Source: Muricea muricata (lineage: Eukaryota > Cnidaria > Anthozoa > Malacalcyonacea > Plexauridae). From it: a stretch of DNA of 64,000 nt. The notes below the pieces were generated by a model. That model did no database searches and was not told the origin of the DNA. It was given only the letters and a program-made list of their open reading frames with translations. The position numbers were made by a program, and so were the translations under genes. The DNA is taken from positions 2,299,001 to 2,363,000 of the forward strand of contig OY979723.1 of the NCBI GenBank assembly GCA_963855995.1. The letters are read 5' to 3'. Position 1 is the first letter of the stretch. Each line of letters begins with the position of its first letter. This document shows, in pieces, positions 1 through 11,500 of the stretch.

Positions 1-2100
1 TGACCTTCGCCTTGAGAACATTCGCGGCTAGATCTACTGTAGCCATCCCAACACCTCCTGCGGCCGCAGTTACCAACACGGTTTCTCTATAACAGACAGA
101 GACATAACTACATTGATTCCATTATGGAAATCTTGCCAACTTTCCAGAAGCACCGGCTGTGAGGTGTCAGATTGACTCCTAATGTCTCTTCACTTACCCA
201 GGTTGGACGTTAGCTCTTCTTGTGAGGGACATCCAGGCGGTACCATACGAGACTGCCATTGCCGCCACGTCCTTCAAATCCACCGACTGTGGAACTTTCC
301 ATACACTCTAGATGACATTTGAACGTTGCCAGTTGTTGCAACTCTTGTTCTCGTTTGACCAGGCCATGAGAGTTGAGAAAACTCTCATACAAACTCTCGC
401 TTCTCAACTCTCATTAACTCTCATGCAGCTCTTGTTCTCGTTTGACTGGGACATGAGAGTTGAGAAAACTCTCATACAAACTCTCGCTTCTCAACTCTCA
501 TCAACTCTCATGCACCTCTTGTTCTCGTTTGACCAGGACATGAGAGTAGAGAAAACTCTCATACAAACTCTCGCTTCTCAACGCTTATGAAACTGATCTT
601 GTTTCCGTTTGACCAGGACACGAAAGTTGAGAATTAAACTCTCACACAAACTTTCACTTCTCGACTCTGAACGAGTCTCATGCAACTGTTTTTCTCGTTT
701 CACCAGACATTAAAGTTGACAAAACTCTCGCTTTTCAACTCTCATCAACCCTCATGCAACGAAATTTTGAGAAAACTCTGAGACATAGTCCCTCTGATCC
801 TCAATAACTTTTCCTTTACGCAACAAAAGCAACCTTACCCGAGAATCAAGCACACACTCGTCAGAAAAGCCACCGCCCATGAAACTCAAACCCAGCACAT
901 GGTCTCCCTATGGACGAAAAAATAGGTACACACAGCGTACACAATTAAATCTACACTTCACTATTCTACTTCAAATGGTCATAGCAGTTTTTCAAACATT
1001 TCCTCTACCTCTGTGACAGTTTTTACATCACTACCAACTTCAAGCACTTTTCCTGCCACTTCACCCCCTAAATTAAAGCAATTGAGAATCATTTTATCAA
1101 GTTTATTTTAAGATCTTTCCAGCTGCAAAGCCCCTCAAGCTGACAGATCTTGGTCTCTCAAATATCTGAGTTGATACAATTTACCGAAAACTGCAGGCAA
1201 GGGCGGTTTCTCCTGATACATCCCCATTGCCATCAATATGTCGGCAAAATTTATTCCACAATAATGCACTCCAATTCGAACCTAAACGGTAAAGAAGCCA
1301 AATTTACAATATGAACAAAAATGGTCAGGTGATGTCATTTTTACCTAATTTCTAATCAGTATTCCAAATACCACTTTGTAAAAGTATCATACATAAGATT
1401 TCAGCCAGGATGGAGATGAAAACTATGGTAGCCTTGTACCACACTTGACAATTTACAACCTCAGCATTAACACCCACATAATTTTAATCACGGATGGATC
1501 TGGAGCATTAAATAAGGCAGTGAATAATCATATATTCAGGGTTCTGCCTGGCTAATTTCTTTTGAAATGTTAATAAAGTTGATTTCAAAAGTAATTATCC
1601 CTCCCCCACACACTAGATTTGTGCATGATTTTAATTGCAGCCGCTTATCGGGCTACTGTGGGTTTATGCACCCAAATAGGATTTCAGACCTTGCAAGTGA
1701 CACAAGTTTGTAGTTTCTAGCTCCTCCATTTCTTAAGCGCGCCTTTTTTTGCTGCGTACAATAAGCGAGCAATTCGTGTCAAGTCTACTGCATGCTTAGT
1801 GGTTTTGATTACGAAATGGCCAATTAGAGTTATAATGGTATGCAAATTGTCCAAAATTCTCAACATGTGTCGATTTATGCCTGCAAGCTTAAAAAACAGG
1901 CTTGCAAACTGTGCTTGCAGCAAGTGAATTAATGATACCTGAGTATTCTTGAGATGTTGTACGGAGGGCATTTTTTCCAAGACCAAGGGTTTTTTCAAAG
2001 TCTTGCACACAGCCGCACGGTAGGACCTCATTCCACTTCGAACTCCGCGATATAACGGACGTAAAATACGCTCGGGTGGGCTGCTTATTCGCGAAGCCAT
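1..2100 (-). CDS. Quinone oxidoreductase-like protein (zinc-type MDR superfamily), mitochondrial, 5' part only
   Basis: Predicted NAD(P)H-dependent quinone/enone reductase of the medium-chain dehydrogenase/reductase superfamily. Six exons read in one frame on the minus strand: 2100-1939, 1281-1185, 1067-1009, 907-839, 307-198 and 86-1, with compatible phases (0, 1, 0, 0, 2). Exon 1 starts MASRISSPPERILRPLYRG, rich in Arg and Ser and lacking acids early, which resembles a mitochondrial presequence. Family motifs follow: CGINFADIL and KPPLPAVFGGEVAGKVLEVG (GroES-like domain), then VLVTAAAGGVGMATVDLA, the Rossmann glycine-rich cofactor loop. There is no zinc-binding Cys/His pattern, as in quinone oxidoreductases. 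The rest of the Rossmann domain lies beyond the left edge. The closest type I recognise is quinone oxidoreductase-like protein 2. The gene is head to head with the fucosyltransferase; its large introns carry a minisatellite (340-780). Confidence 0.85.
340..780. repeat. Minisatellite A, unit about 85-90 bp, intronic
   Basis: About four to five degenerate units, each containing CATGAGAGTTGAGAAAACTC, then CAAACTCTCGCTTCTCAACT and TTGTTCTCGTTTGACCAGG. The unit holds short self-complementary blocks (GAGAGTTGAG / CTCAACTCTC), so single strands could fold. The same unit recurs at 9190-9645 and, reversed, at 30495-30725, each time inside an intron of an unrelated gene. It stays open in one frame, which gives false ORFs. 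Confidence 0.85.
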
Positions 2101-2397
2101 TACCTCTTGTCAGTTTAAACAAAAAACGGAAAAAAACCCTGAAGGGAAATACAATTAAATCGTCCAGAACATCAAAATGTAAACAAAATTAAAGGTCCAA
2201 ATGAAGTACTTCGTCTAAGGTTGACTGTTAAGAGCCTGGTAAATTATCCTTAAAAACATGAATTTGGTTAAAATCAACCCCTTTAATCAACTATAATTTG
2301 GGAAATTTTACCGAGTTTCAGAACCTTTGCTGAGGAATTGGCCAGTTCCCAGATTTAATTGTAATATTGTTAATTTTCAAAATAATGCAGCAAAAGA
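2101..2397. promoter_or_regulatory. Shared upstream region of two head-to-head genes
   Basis: Only 297 bases separate the ATG of the quinone-oxidoreductase-like gene (minus) from the ATG of the fucosyltransferase (plus), so both promoters and 5' UTRs must lie here or reach into the genes. The stretch is AT-rich. I see no convincing TATA box or coding sequence. The promoter role is inferred from position. Confidence 0.4.
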
Positions 2398-3597
2398 ATG
2401 CATATCTTCAAAATGAAATCAAAGTATGCCTTATTTTCGTTGGCATTCTTTGTATTCCTCGTCTACATGTTTCGAGAAGACTTCTATAACGTGGAAGAAG
2501 GCCATGATAGCATTAAAGTAGGTTCGATAAACTTCGAAAGGGATTTAAACAAGTTTGCAACGAGCTCTGGAAATATCGCTTCCACCAAAGGCAAAGATGG
2601 AACGATCCTGTTGATATTTTGGACCACGTTTTTCGGCGCAAAACCGCGACTGAAAGATGGCAATCCACGCAAATGGCCATTTTATTATGTGGGGAAAAAA
2701 TGCCCCGTCAAATGCGAACTCACGACAGAACAGCATCGAATATCAGAAGCCTCTGGTATTGTGTTCCATGCGAGGGACTTCAGTTTGGATGACCTTCCCC
2801 CCCGGAAATTTCGAAATCTCCCGTGGGTTCTACAATCCCATGAGAACCCCGTGTATACCCCTGTGCTCCTCGATCCTGAAGTCATGTCTAAATTTAACTA
2901 TTATGTCAGCTATCGTTTAGATTCCGATTTTCCGGCTCCTGAGTTCATAAAGCCTCGACTGGACAAGCCTGTCCCCTTTGAGGAGAAAAAGAAGCTTGTT
3001 TTAGCTGTGTATAGCAATTGCGAAGGCCTTCGAACACACTACATGGGTGAACTGAAAAATTACATCAAAATTGATTTCTATGGGAGCTGTTTACGGACCC
3101 ATAAGTTCTTAAAACGAACCTCCGATCAGAACGATACAAAGCTGCACGATTTAATGCGTAGTTACAAATTCACCTTGGTCTTTCCAAATGCTGATTGCGA
3201 TTATTACGTTACTGAGAAAATGTACAATGCTTTATCGTCCGGCGCTGTACCCGTTTGGCTTGGGACAGATAAAATTGAAGAGATATTAAAATGGGGGAAT
3301 TTAAAACATTCTGTTATAAAAGTTAAGGATTTTAAAACGCCAAAGGCACTAGCTGACTATTTGCATTTTCTGGCTAGAAATAAGGAGGAATACAATAAAT
3401 ACTTGAGGTGGAAGTACGAGGGTTTCCAATTTCCACCCGAGTATTACAAGTCGGCAATCGGACAGTGGTGGGAGGGGTTACCAGTGTTTTGTCAGGTATG
3501 CATGAGGATTGCAAACGACCCTAAGGGACATAAAGGGTTGCCAGTGGAACAGTGCGAGGCTAAAGGTAGCGAAAGACTTGCAAAACTGATACCATAA
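2398..3597 (+). CDS. Alpha-(1,3)-fucosyltransferase, GT10 family, intronless
   Basis: Golgi type II membrane enzyme that transfers L-fucose from GDP-fucose to GlcNAc or related acceptors of glycoproteins or glycolipids. The 399-residue single-exon ORF has a short cytoplasmic tail (MHIFKMKSKYA), one hydrophobic anchor at about residues 11-25, and a stem. The N-terminal GT10 domain follows (ILLIFWTTFF near 70; WVLQSHENPVY near 145). The C-terminal catalytic domain carries IDFYGSCLR and the family signature YKFTLVFPNADCDYYVTEKM followed by ALSSGAVPVWLG (roughly residues 255-290), the GDP-fucose binding region. One NDT N-glycosylation sequon lies near residue 244. The length is usual for the family. 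Many animal FUT genes are also intronless in the coding region. Acceptor specificity cannot be read from sequence. The first ATG was used because it gives the short tail before the anchor; M6 is a possible alternative. Confidence 0.93.
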   Translation: MHIFKMKSKYALFSLAFFVFLVYMFREDFYNVEEGHDSIKVGSINFERDLNKFATSSGNIASTKGKDGTILLIFWTTFFGAKPRLKDGNPRKWPFYYVGKKCPVKCELTTEQHRISEASGIVFHARDFSLDDLPPRKFRNLPWVLQSHENPVYTPVLLDPEVMSKFNYYVSYRLDSDFPAPEFIKPRLDKPVPFEEKKKLVLAVYSNCEGLRTHYMGELKNYIKIDFYGSCLRTHKFLKRTSDQNDTKLHDLMRSYKFTLVFPNADCDYYVTEKMYNALSSGAVPVWLGTDKIEEILKWGNLKHSVIKVKDFKTPKALADYLHFLARNKEEYNKYLRWKYEGFQFPPEYYKSAIGQWWEGLPVFCQVCMRIANDPKGHKGLPVEQCEAKGSERLAKLIP

Positions 3598-3629
3598 TAA
3601 ATATTACTAAAGAAAAATCATTCAATAAA
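3596..3629 (+). terminator. Polyadenylation signals of the fucosyltransferase gene
   Basis: One AATAAA overlaps the stop codon (3596-3601) and a second lies at 3624-3629. The second is the more likely cleavage signal because it leaves room for a short 3' UTR. Confidence 0.6.
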
Positions 3630-4001
3630 GCTGTATTTATTCATCCAGTTCTCTCCACAGGCAGTGATTTTACTCATCCAGTGATATTTTCAGTCAGTGG
3701 AAACTTCAAGTTTGCCTCGTAATACACTCGGAGTAAACTAAATTTCAAAGATAAATTATCACCAAAACCATTTTATTTAATTTTTAACTCTTGGGGATTT
3801 AGAGAACTCGCCAACACTTTTTTTGGCACACTTCAAATTTACGCAACTTTTAAATTTTCCGAGTTCCGACTGAACTCGCGAGGCTGTCCGACTCCTGAAA
3901 ACGCCTCGTGGGTGATGGAATATTTTACGCTCACATTTCATCATTCATGAAAAGTGCTTATCGATATCACAAAACGTGTTTTTGTGAAACTATCCTAAAA
4001 G
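3630..4001. other. Intergenic region and probable TIMM17 promoter
   Basis: This is the gap between the fucosyltransferase poly(A) signals and the TIMM17 start codon. It is AT-rich with no coding sequence or clear repeat. A promoter for TIMM17 is expected here by position only. Confidence 0.35.
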
Positions 4002-7000
4002 ATGGAAGAATATGCCCGGGAACCATGGTATGAATGTTTTCTATGACTATTTAGTTGTGTTTATTCAAGAGAGCAGTAATCAACAGCGTTTGATCTTCTT
4101 TGGACTCTAAATAGACTTCATTCACTCAATTTTTTGATCTATCATATTAACATGTTTGATATTTTTACCAAGACTTGATTATTGCTGTCAGATATGTATG
4201 TATTTCCCTAGACAGGTCTTGTTCACACAGTAATGTCTCGGTCAATCGAATATGACAGCTGAAAATCTAGAATTTGCATGAGAGTTTTGTTCTTTCCCTG
4301 TAGAAATGATGAGTTGGTGAAATAGCCACAGAATTTGACCCCCCCCCCCCTTCCTGACTGGAAAGTTCAAAAATTGCATTCCTGATATCTCTGTTGCACA
4401 TCACAAACTTTCCACTCCCCCCCCCCTTCCCACTGCTATTTGATGCAATTTTCTTAGAATTTTAGCTCTGCAAACAACGGCTGGTCAACCAGGGTACGTT
4501 CCATGTGAACTTCATGCTGAAGATGTGCCAGTATTTACTATAATTACTATTGTGATTTGCTTAATCAATGCCAAAGATCTTCAGTGTGGAATGCATGAAA
4601 TGCAGTCTGGCCGGACCATGGTCAACAATTTTAGGGCCCTGAACACCTCTTAGTGTTTTCAATGTTCATTTCGACCGGCTAAATATTTTTGTATAGTATC
4701 AACGATGTTTCTTCACAATTGAGTTGAGCGTTAGTTGTACAATATTAATTGAGCTGTAGGACTCATGGCGTAGTGTGAACATTTTCACAGAGGGGGTGTA
4801 ACATTGTAGCTTTATCAACCAACTTGTAGTCTGGATATATGCATGGATTGTGTGTTATTTGTTGTATTGGAAATATAATCAATTACAATATTTTTCAACG
4901 GGAGAACTTAAACTGTGAATGAAGTGTGTTTTTACCAACAACAATTTCCTTTGTTGGTAAGTACAGTTACCAAGTGAACAGTTTTATTGACGGCTCCATA
5001 AATTACCTACTGTCCAGTGAAATTTGGGGGCGTTAACCCTCCTCCTCCCTGGCTACACCCTTGGCTGGACCAGATAAAACCTTTCATCTGCTGAAAAGCA
5101 GAAAGTAGAGTAACCGTTCTCGATAAGTAATTGTTAGTAGATTGCTCCCGATTTTTGAACAAGCAATGATGTTTGAACATTGTAATTGTATTACTTGGAA
5201 GATGTCTTGGTTTCACACTTTTCCGTCCATTTAGCCCTTATCGTATTGTTGATGACTGTGGAGGCGCATTTGCCATGGGTGCCATTGGAGGTGGTATATT
5301 TTCGTTTGTCAAGGGCTGGCGGAATTCACCAGCGGTACGTGCAACCATAGTCTAGCTGAAAAAGCTCTTTAAGTGAAACTTATAAATTGGGAGAAAATGT
5401 TGCTCTGTTTTGAATGATTGCATTTTTTGTTTAACAATTTCAGGGTCACAGATTGATAGGCAGTATATCTGCTGTTAAAACGAGAGCTCCAGTTTTGGGA
5501 GGTTTGTTTTGTTGTAAATTACTGGTGGTTTAACTGTGTTTTATGTTTCATCTAATATCCAGCTGTTCTGATCACGAGTAAAAGGCCTGGAACTAGCTAC
5601 TGAATAAAAATCCATTTTGCTATATTTAATCACTTATATCTTTTATTTTCCTTTATGAAGCTTGTTGAAACTTTGTAATCATGTTCAGTAAAGAAAATTT
5701 GAAGTTTACCAGAAATTTGAAACCGAAGTGAATTATACTTTAATGAGAAATTTGCTCGAAAAATGGATTTCTATTTGACAACCAGTATTTTTGTGTGTTT
5801 TCAGATCACCTAGATATTTGTATTGCGTACAAAAAAGTGTGCAACACCTGGTACCTATACATGCAAACTTTGCAATGGTATATTTAATGTAATATATAAC
5901 ATTTTGCAACCAAACTGTGTTATTTTACTGATTTTAAGATGCTCTGTGTAGCTCTGCTAACAGAATTTGTTTTTTTTGCTTCAGTCAAAATTTACTTAGA
6001 ATTATGGTATTTTTGTATTCCAGGCAACTTTGGTGTATGGGGTGGCCTTTTCTCAACATTTGAATGCTGTTTGATGGGTGTCAGACGCAAGGAAGACCCG
6101 TGGAACTCGATCGGGAGTGGTGCTCTAACTGGAGCTGTTCTGGCCGCAAGGGGTGGTCCCTCGGCAGCAGTATCAGCCGCCGCAATTGGTGCTGTACTAC
6201 TGGCATTGATTGAAGGTGTTGGAATAGCTATTACGAGGATGACCGCAGAACAATTTAAACCAGGTATTTATTGAACTAGCGTTGCTAGTGTAGATAGTGC
6301 AGTCAAAAAGTACTTGAAAATGTAGGATTTTTCACTGCCCGAAAGAATACGAACATAATTTGACATTTCCAAAACTGCAGGGCTACATAAAATATCGTAT
6401 TTTCTTGGACAACAAAGTCATTGAAAGTATTTTCTGCACGTAAACACCTTAACACAGATCATCTTCAAAAATTTTATCAACGCTAAACAAGATGTATAAA
6501 AAACTGCAATGTAAAATACACCAACAAGCATGCCTGTCAAATGTTTGGATCCGACATAGGTCGCGGTGCATCCTGCAATTGTCTGAAGCTAACGAAATCC
6601 TTAGTCACAAAGTTTAATGTATGTTGACTAACTGTTAGTAAACTAACAAGTAATTTGACTAATCCAACTGTAATTTTTAATCTAACTGTAATTTTTCTTG
6701 CGCTTGCAAAAAGTAACGCTTTCCTTGATCATACCTAGCTTCTTTGAATACCTATTCCCATCATTCAAGTGCTCGCTATCATAAAACTAAACTGTTTGTT
6801 TAGCGTCGATTTCAGCTAACTTTTCCCTGTAATCTTCCGAACTTCGCTTCGAAGTTCGTAAGTTCGTTGCCAAGTTTAAAATTCATTTCAGAATTCGCAT
6901 GCTGGTTTGTAAACTAAGCATTTGTGTGGCTTCTTTGAGTTAAGAGACCGAGCATAGCCTTTGTTTACAAACCGGCTGGCGAGTTCTAAAATCAACTTTT

Positions 7001-7218
7001 GAACTTTGCAACGAACTTCGTTGCGAAGTTCGGAACATTACGGTGGAAAGTGACCTGAAATCGACGATGATTCTGTTAAGTTCTTCAATTTTTCTCGTCT
7101 CTATTTTCTAGTGATGCCCCAACCCCCAGATCCTGCTCAGCTACCACCCATGCCTGTTCCCCAAGGCTTACCCCCAGCTCCACCGTCAGAGTTCGACCAC
7201 CAACCACAGTACCACTAG
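4002..7218 (+). CDS. TIMM17: Mitochondrial inner-membrane translocase subunit Tim17
   Basis: Core subunit of the TIM23 complex that imports presequence proteins through the inner mitochondrial membrane. Five exons (4002-4027, 5235-5334, 5444-5501, 6024-6263, 7112-7218) join into 176 residues. The start [20 protein letters not shown] is the Tim17 hallmark, followed by [43 protein letters not shown] and [19 protein letters not shown], i.e. the four-helix Tim17/22/23 fold with its GxxxG-type helices. C9 and the C76/C77 pair match the positions of the intramembrane disulfide known in yeast Tim17 (inference from alignment by eye). The last exon encodes a Pro/Gln-rich tail ending QPQYH, typical of animal TIMM17A/B. 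Exon 1 holds only eight codons plus two bases. The gene converges on the arginine kinase gene. Confidence 0.95.
5850..5940. repeat. Half copy of foldback family F1 (TIMM17 intron 3)
   Basis: Contains GCAAACTTTGCAATGG and ACATTTTGCAACCAAACT, which match one arm of the inverted-repeat elements at 22586-22986, 29755-30065 and 51497-51815. The partner arm is not visible, so this looks like a deleted or solo arm. Confidence 0.45.
6804..7067. repeat. Foldback element with about 120-bp imperfect arms (TIMM17 intron 4)
   Basis: The left arm begins CGTCGATTTCAG and the right arm ends CTGAAATCGACG. Both arms contain CCGAACTTCG, GAAGTTCGT and GGTTTGTAAAC in mirrored order. The loop is about 25 bases. 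The element is non-coding and MITE-like. I found no clear target duplication. Confidence 0.65.
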
Positions 7219-8596
7219 GACAACAATACCCGACCTCCCTTCGTTATCTACTTATGAACCAAGCAGAAGAAAATTATAAAGAAGACAAATCGCATTTGAA
7301 AATAAGTGAATACTTCAGTGCCTGTGTAATAGCGAAAGACAATATATATTTTCTTGGCTTCTGGATAAGAACCTTTAAAGTAATTGTAAATGTCCGTGGC
7401 TAAAATTTTAGTAACATGCTTTTTTTTTGTAAATATCGAAGGACTAATGACATAACCCGTACGCCATTTTGTTTTATAATTAGGTCTATGTATTTTAAAT
7501 AAGTCACAAGCAAGGTAGACAATTATAAATCCTAGTGTAATTTTTTTTAATATTTCGTAATTTACCGAAGAAGTGTATGCAAACATATTCAGTTGGATTT
7601 TGATAATGAACACGAAGTTGGAGTTATCAAAAAATTAACAACGGATTTTAATAACAGTAACTTTAAAGATTCTTCGGCCGAGAATATAGTGTATTACCGG
7701 GCATATATGTTTAACATAAGGTAGTTTAGTTGGCTGGGAAGTTTGCCCAAGCGGGATGAATTATTTCTGTGCTCATATATGACTGTTTCATCTTTTCTCA
7801 TCAGAATGACCAAACTACGAACGCCTGGCGGCTACAAAATACTTTTTGCAGTGATTAAACAAACGATTATATTTTAATATCGTGGAATAAGTACACAGCC
7901 ACAAACGTCACAGGCTTGTGGCAAGTTGTCAATTTTTACCGGCAACCTTGTCAACAAGTTTCAACAAACTTGTCAATTTCATCAAGTTGTAACGTGTCTG
8001 TCAAAATCAGGCTTGTTGCAACTTGTCATTTGCAGACTTATTACAACTTGTTGAAACAACTTGCGGCAAGCCTGTGACAATCGACTTTCAACAAGTCTAC
8101 TGACAACTTGTAGCAGACTCATCGTCCACAAGCTGTCACAAGCCATGCGAACGCATCCTGATATCGGCTTGTTGATAACAAGTCTTTTGCAAGACGTCAA
8201 CAGACTTGTTGCAACTTGCAACTTGCGCGTTTTTGGTCACATAATATTTCTAGAGTTAGTTCGTTGAAACTTCGGTTATTTTGTGATGTAGGACCATAGA
8301 AATAACAGATGGCTGTCATATGTGTTTGGCGCACAAATAATACGCTGTTTTGTCAATAAGCACACAACATGGGCTCACACGAGAAATGGATTGTATTCAA
8401 ATATACATCATGTAATCTGCCTATACAGTTTTTCCTATATGCGGCATACTTCGTGTAATATACAGTTCGCCTCTAAGTGTTCACGCCAGTGATTATTCAT
8501 AGAGCTTGTGCTACGGCTGTCAGTCAGGGTTTTGGCTCTTATCGAATGCTGAAAAACAAAGTTTAAGCATTTCGTTTTGAAGCAAAGCTTAGTTTT
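7219..8596. other. Region between convergent TIMM17 and arginine kinase genes
   Basis: Holds the 3' UTRs of both genes. About 7340-7680 is an inverted-repeat element of family F2: ATAAGAACCTTTAAAGTAAT on the left and AACAGTAACTTTAAAGATTC on the right, with related copies at 23630-24075 and 60860-61440. About 7900-8230 is a CAACAAG-type repeat block. No coding sequence is supported. An ATTAAA near 7854 could serve TIMM17. Confidence 0.55.
7900..8230. repeat. CAACAAG-type repeat block (family R2)
   Basis: Dense, mutually complementary runs such as CAACAAGTTTCAACAAACTT, GTTGCAACTTGTCATTTGCA and CAACAGACTTGTTGCAACTT, with the family core GCGAACGCATCCTGATATCG near 8147-8167. The same core and words recur at 10535-10800, 13720-14205, 17425-17680, 24425-25130, 26930-27405, 31270-31515 and 50110-50430. 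Confidence 0.8.
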
Positions 8597-11500
8597 TTAC
8601 TTTTTGTTGTTGTTGTTGTTGTCGCCGTTGTTGTTGTTGTTGTTGTTGGGCACCAAGTCGTCGATACTTTCCTTCGCTTCTAATCGTTTCTCCATCTCAA
8701 CCAAAAGTTTTACTCCATCGATGACCATTTGGCATTGCTCGACTTCGGATGTGCCGAGCCTGTCTAAGTTCGAAATATCGAACACCCCGTCAGTACTTTG
8801 GGTGTCCACTCCCCCCGTGCCACGGCGCTGCAAACGAAGTGACGCCAAAATGAGATCGAAACGCGGCTCGTTACAGAGGTTGGTGAGCTTGACGTGTACA
8901 CCCGCTCGCAGGCCCGTCCCTAAATTTGACGGGCACGTCAAAATGTAGCCCAAATGCTCGTTCCACATGAAACCACGACGCTGGGACTTTATAGCGACCT
9001 CGACTTTGTTTAGACCGTCACAAAAACGAGTGAACACCTAAAACGAGCGAGAAACTTGCAATCAACCTTGTTGTCAATGGCAACGCCATTTTGAATCGTG
9101 ACCAAAAATAGGTACGCTAAAACGTACGCATGTCCGCTGTGAGTTTATGTCCGAGCAAAATGAGGTAAAGTGAACATGCGGAAGACTAAGGACATCAGAG
9201 TTGAGATAACTCTCGTACAAACTTTCGCTTGTCAACTCTCATGCAACTCTCGTTCTCGCGTGTGACCAGGACATGAGAATTGAAAAAACTATCATACAAA
9301 CTCTAGCTTCTCAACTCTCATTAACTTTCGTGCATCTCTTGTTCTCGCTTGACCAGGACATGAGAGTTGAGAAAACTCTCATACAAAAAACTCTCGCTTG
9401 TCAACTCGCATCAACTCTCATTCAACTCTTGTTCTCGTTTGATCAGGACATGAGAGTTGAGAAAACTCTCATACAAACTCTCGCTTGTCAACTCTCGTCA
9501 GCTTTTATGGAAGTCTTGTTCTCGTTTGACCAGGACATGTGAGTTGAGAAAACTCTCGTACAAACTCTCGCTTCTCAACTCGCATCTACTCTCATGCAAC
9601 TCTTGTTCTCGTTTTACCAGGACATTAGAGTTGAGAAAACATGTACAGTCCACATATACTTTCTATAAATCAAGAACGTATTATATACCTCTCTCATGTT
9701 TCCTCCTTTCTGCATAGAAATGACGCGAAGATGGTCCTCTTCATTCACCCAAACAAGGAAATTCTTTGCATCATTGTGCCAGATTCCTAGTGAATAGAAC
9801 TTGCATGGTTAGACTAAACCTAAAGTTGTAGTTAAGTCAATACTGTAGGCGGTGAAGTATCGGCTCGTCAATTTAATAAGAGCTTTGTTCCCCTGGGTTG
9901 TATCATGAACAAGGCGCTATCCAGGTTACCTAAGAGACCAGCGACCTACCTCTGGCATCGGGCCAATCACGTGCCATGCGAGCAGCCAATAAGAGCGGAG
10001 AAACGGGCTTGTCAAACAAGAAGTGATCGGCAATTAATTGATCCTGATCTTTCTCGGTCATTTTCGACAGCGGATAGTAGACGCCTTTAAGAGGGCCGTC
10101 CAAGGTCGACAGGGCTGTTATCGCGATTTTCTCGACTTCCCGGCGTTCAGCGCGGGTGCAGTGAGGAGGCAGGCTCAGTCCCTTGATCGAGCGACCAGTT
10201 CTGACGCGACATGAGAACACGTAATTAGGATCCAGGTCCTCTCCACCAATCAAGTGGTTCGGATCCATATCCGTCTTGTGCATGTCTGTTTTCTTATAAC
10301 CTGAACAAGTTAAAAGACGTTTCGGACAAAATTCTAATGACCAGTTGATATACAGTATAATAATGCATAGTAAAACACGAATACAAAATCGCATGCGAAC
10401 TGGAGGTGACATTAGAGAGTTTTGTATTTGATAAAGTGAGATTGTGTGTGACTCACACGGCTAAAAACGCGCAGGTTGCCTCATAGCCAGCGGCAGGCTC
10501 TCCCTGGCGTCCCTTAAGAGCCTTCCACGCTGGGTAGTTGCAACAATCTGTTGACATCTTGCAACAGACTTGTTATCAACAAGCCGATATCAGGACGATG
10601 CGTTTGCATGGCTTGCGATAGCTTGTTGACGACAAGTCTGTTTCAAGATGTCAACAGACTTGTTGCAAGTCGATGCAAGGCATATCCATAGGCCTGCTGT
10701 AAGTTTCAACAAGTTGTAACAAGTCTGATTTTTACAGACTTGATTCAACTTGATGAGATTAACAAGTTTTTATTTTTTCAACTTGCTGCAACAAGCGGGT
10801 AAAATGGACAACTAACGCTATCCATTTTTGTACGGCCGATCCCCGTTCAAAATATTTCCATTTTTGGGTGCACCCCATTACTTTGGATTGTCCCCGCTCT
10901 CTTACCTTTGTGTCTTGCTTCGATAACGGGATCAAACAGGTCGGCAAGCGTTTCGTAGCATTCCTCGTCACCAGCTACACATCCAACCGTCATTATGAAG
11001 GGATGGCCAGGATTGTCCACTCCAGTTTGTATCGCATCGTCCAGCGTGTATCCCGTCTTAGTCTTGAGCTAAAAAGGTACCAATGCTGATTTCAGAAGAG
11101 AAAAACACTTTTAATTGATTTTTACGGGTTCGCTTATCATACACTCCAAAACCCATAAGTTTTGCGAAGTCTGCAGACTTATTGCCTTGCAGTCAAAGAA
11201 AGGATTCAGAAAACCAATTTTAGTTCCGTCTAAGGATGGTCTTGGTTTGGTTGTGTTAAAGCCAACATTCACCATCGCTGATGTGCAACAGTATATTGGT
11301 TAGTAGTTCACTGTGATTACATCAATAACTAAATTGTGACAAAATGTCATCCAGATAGCATTCTCGACGGGTCATTTGTACGAAAGGTGTATAATGATTT
11401 CCTCAAACTTTCTAAACATGTTCAGTAACTGGTAAAACCCATATTAAAGTTCAGGATTTTCCAGTTAAAGTCACTTTTCATGTTTTGCGAGTTCAATATA

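Noticed and set aside
312-590. Open frame translating to repeated [15 protein letters not shown]-like units
   Set aside because: It is minisatellite A read in one frame; the same peptide appears from the repeat at 9273-9542, and the gene here is on the other strand.
8577-8948. Open frame on the plus strand starting with a poly-Leu stretch like a signal peptide
   Set aside because: It is the antisense of the last arginine kinase exon; the Leu run is the reverse of the Asn repeat.
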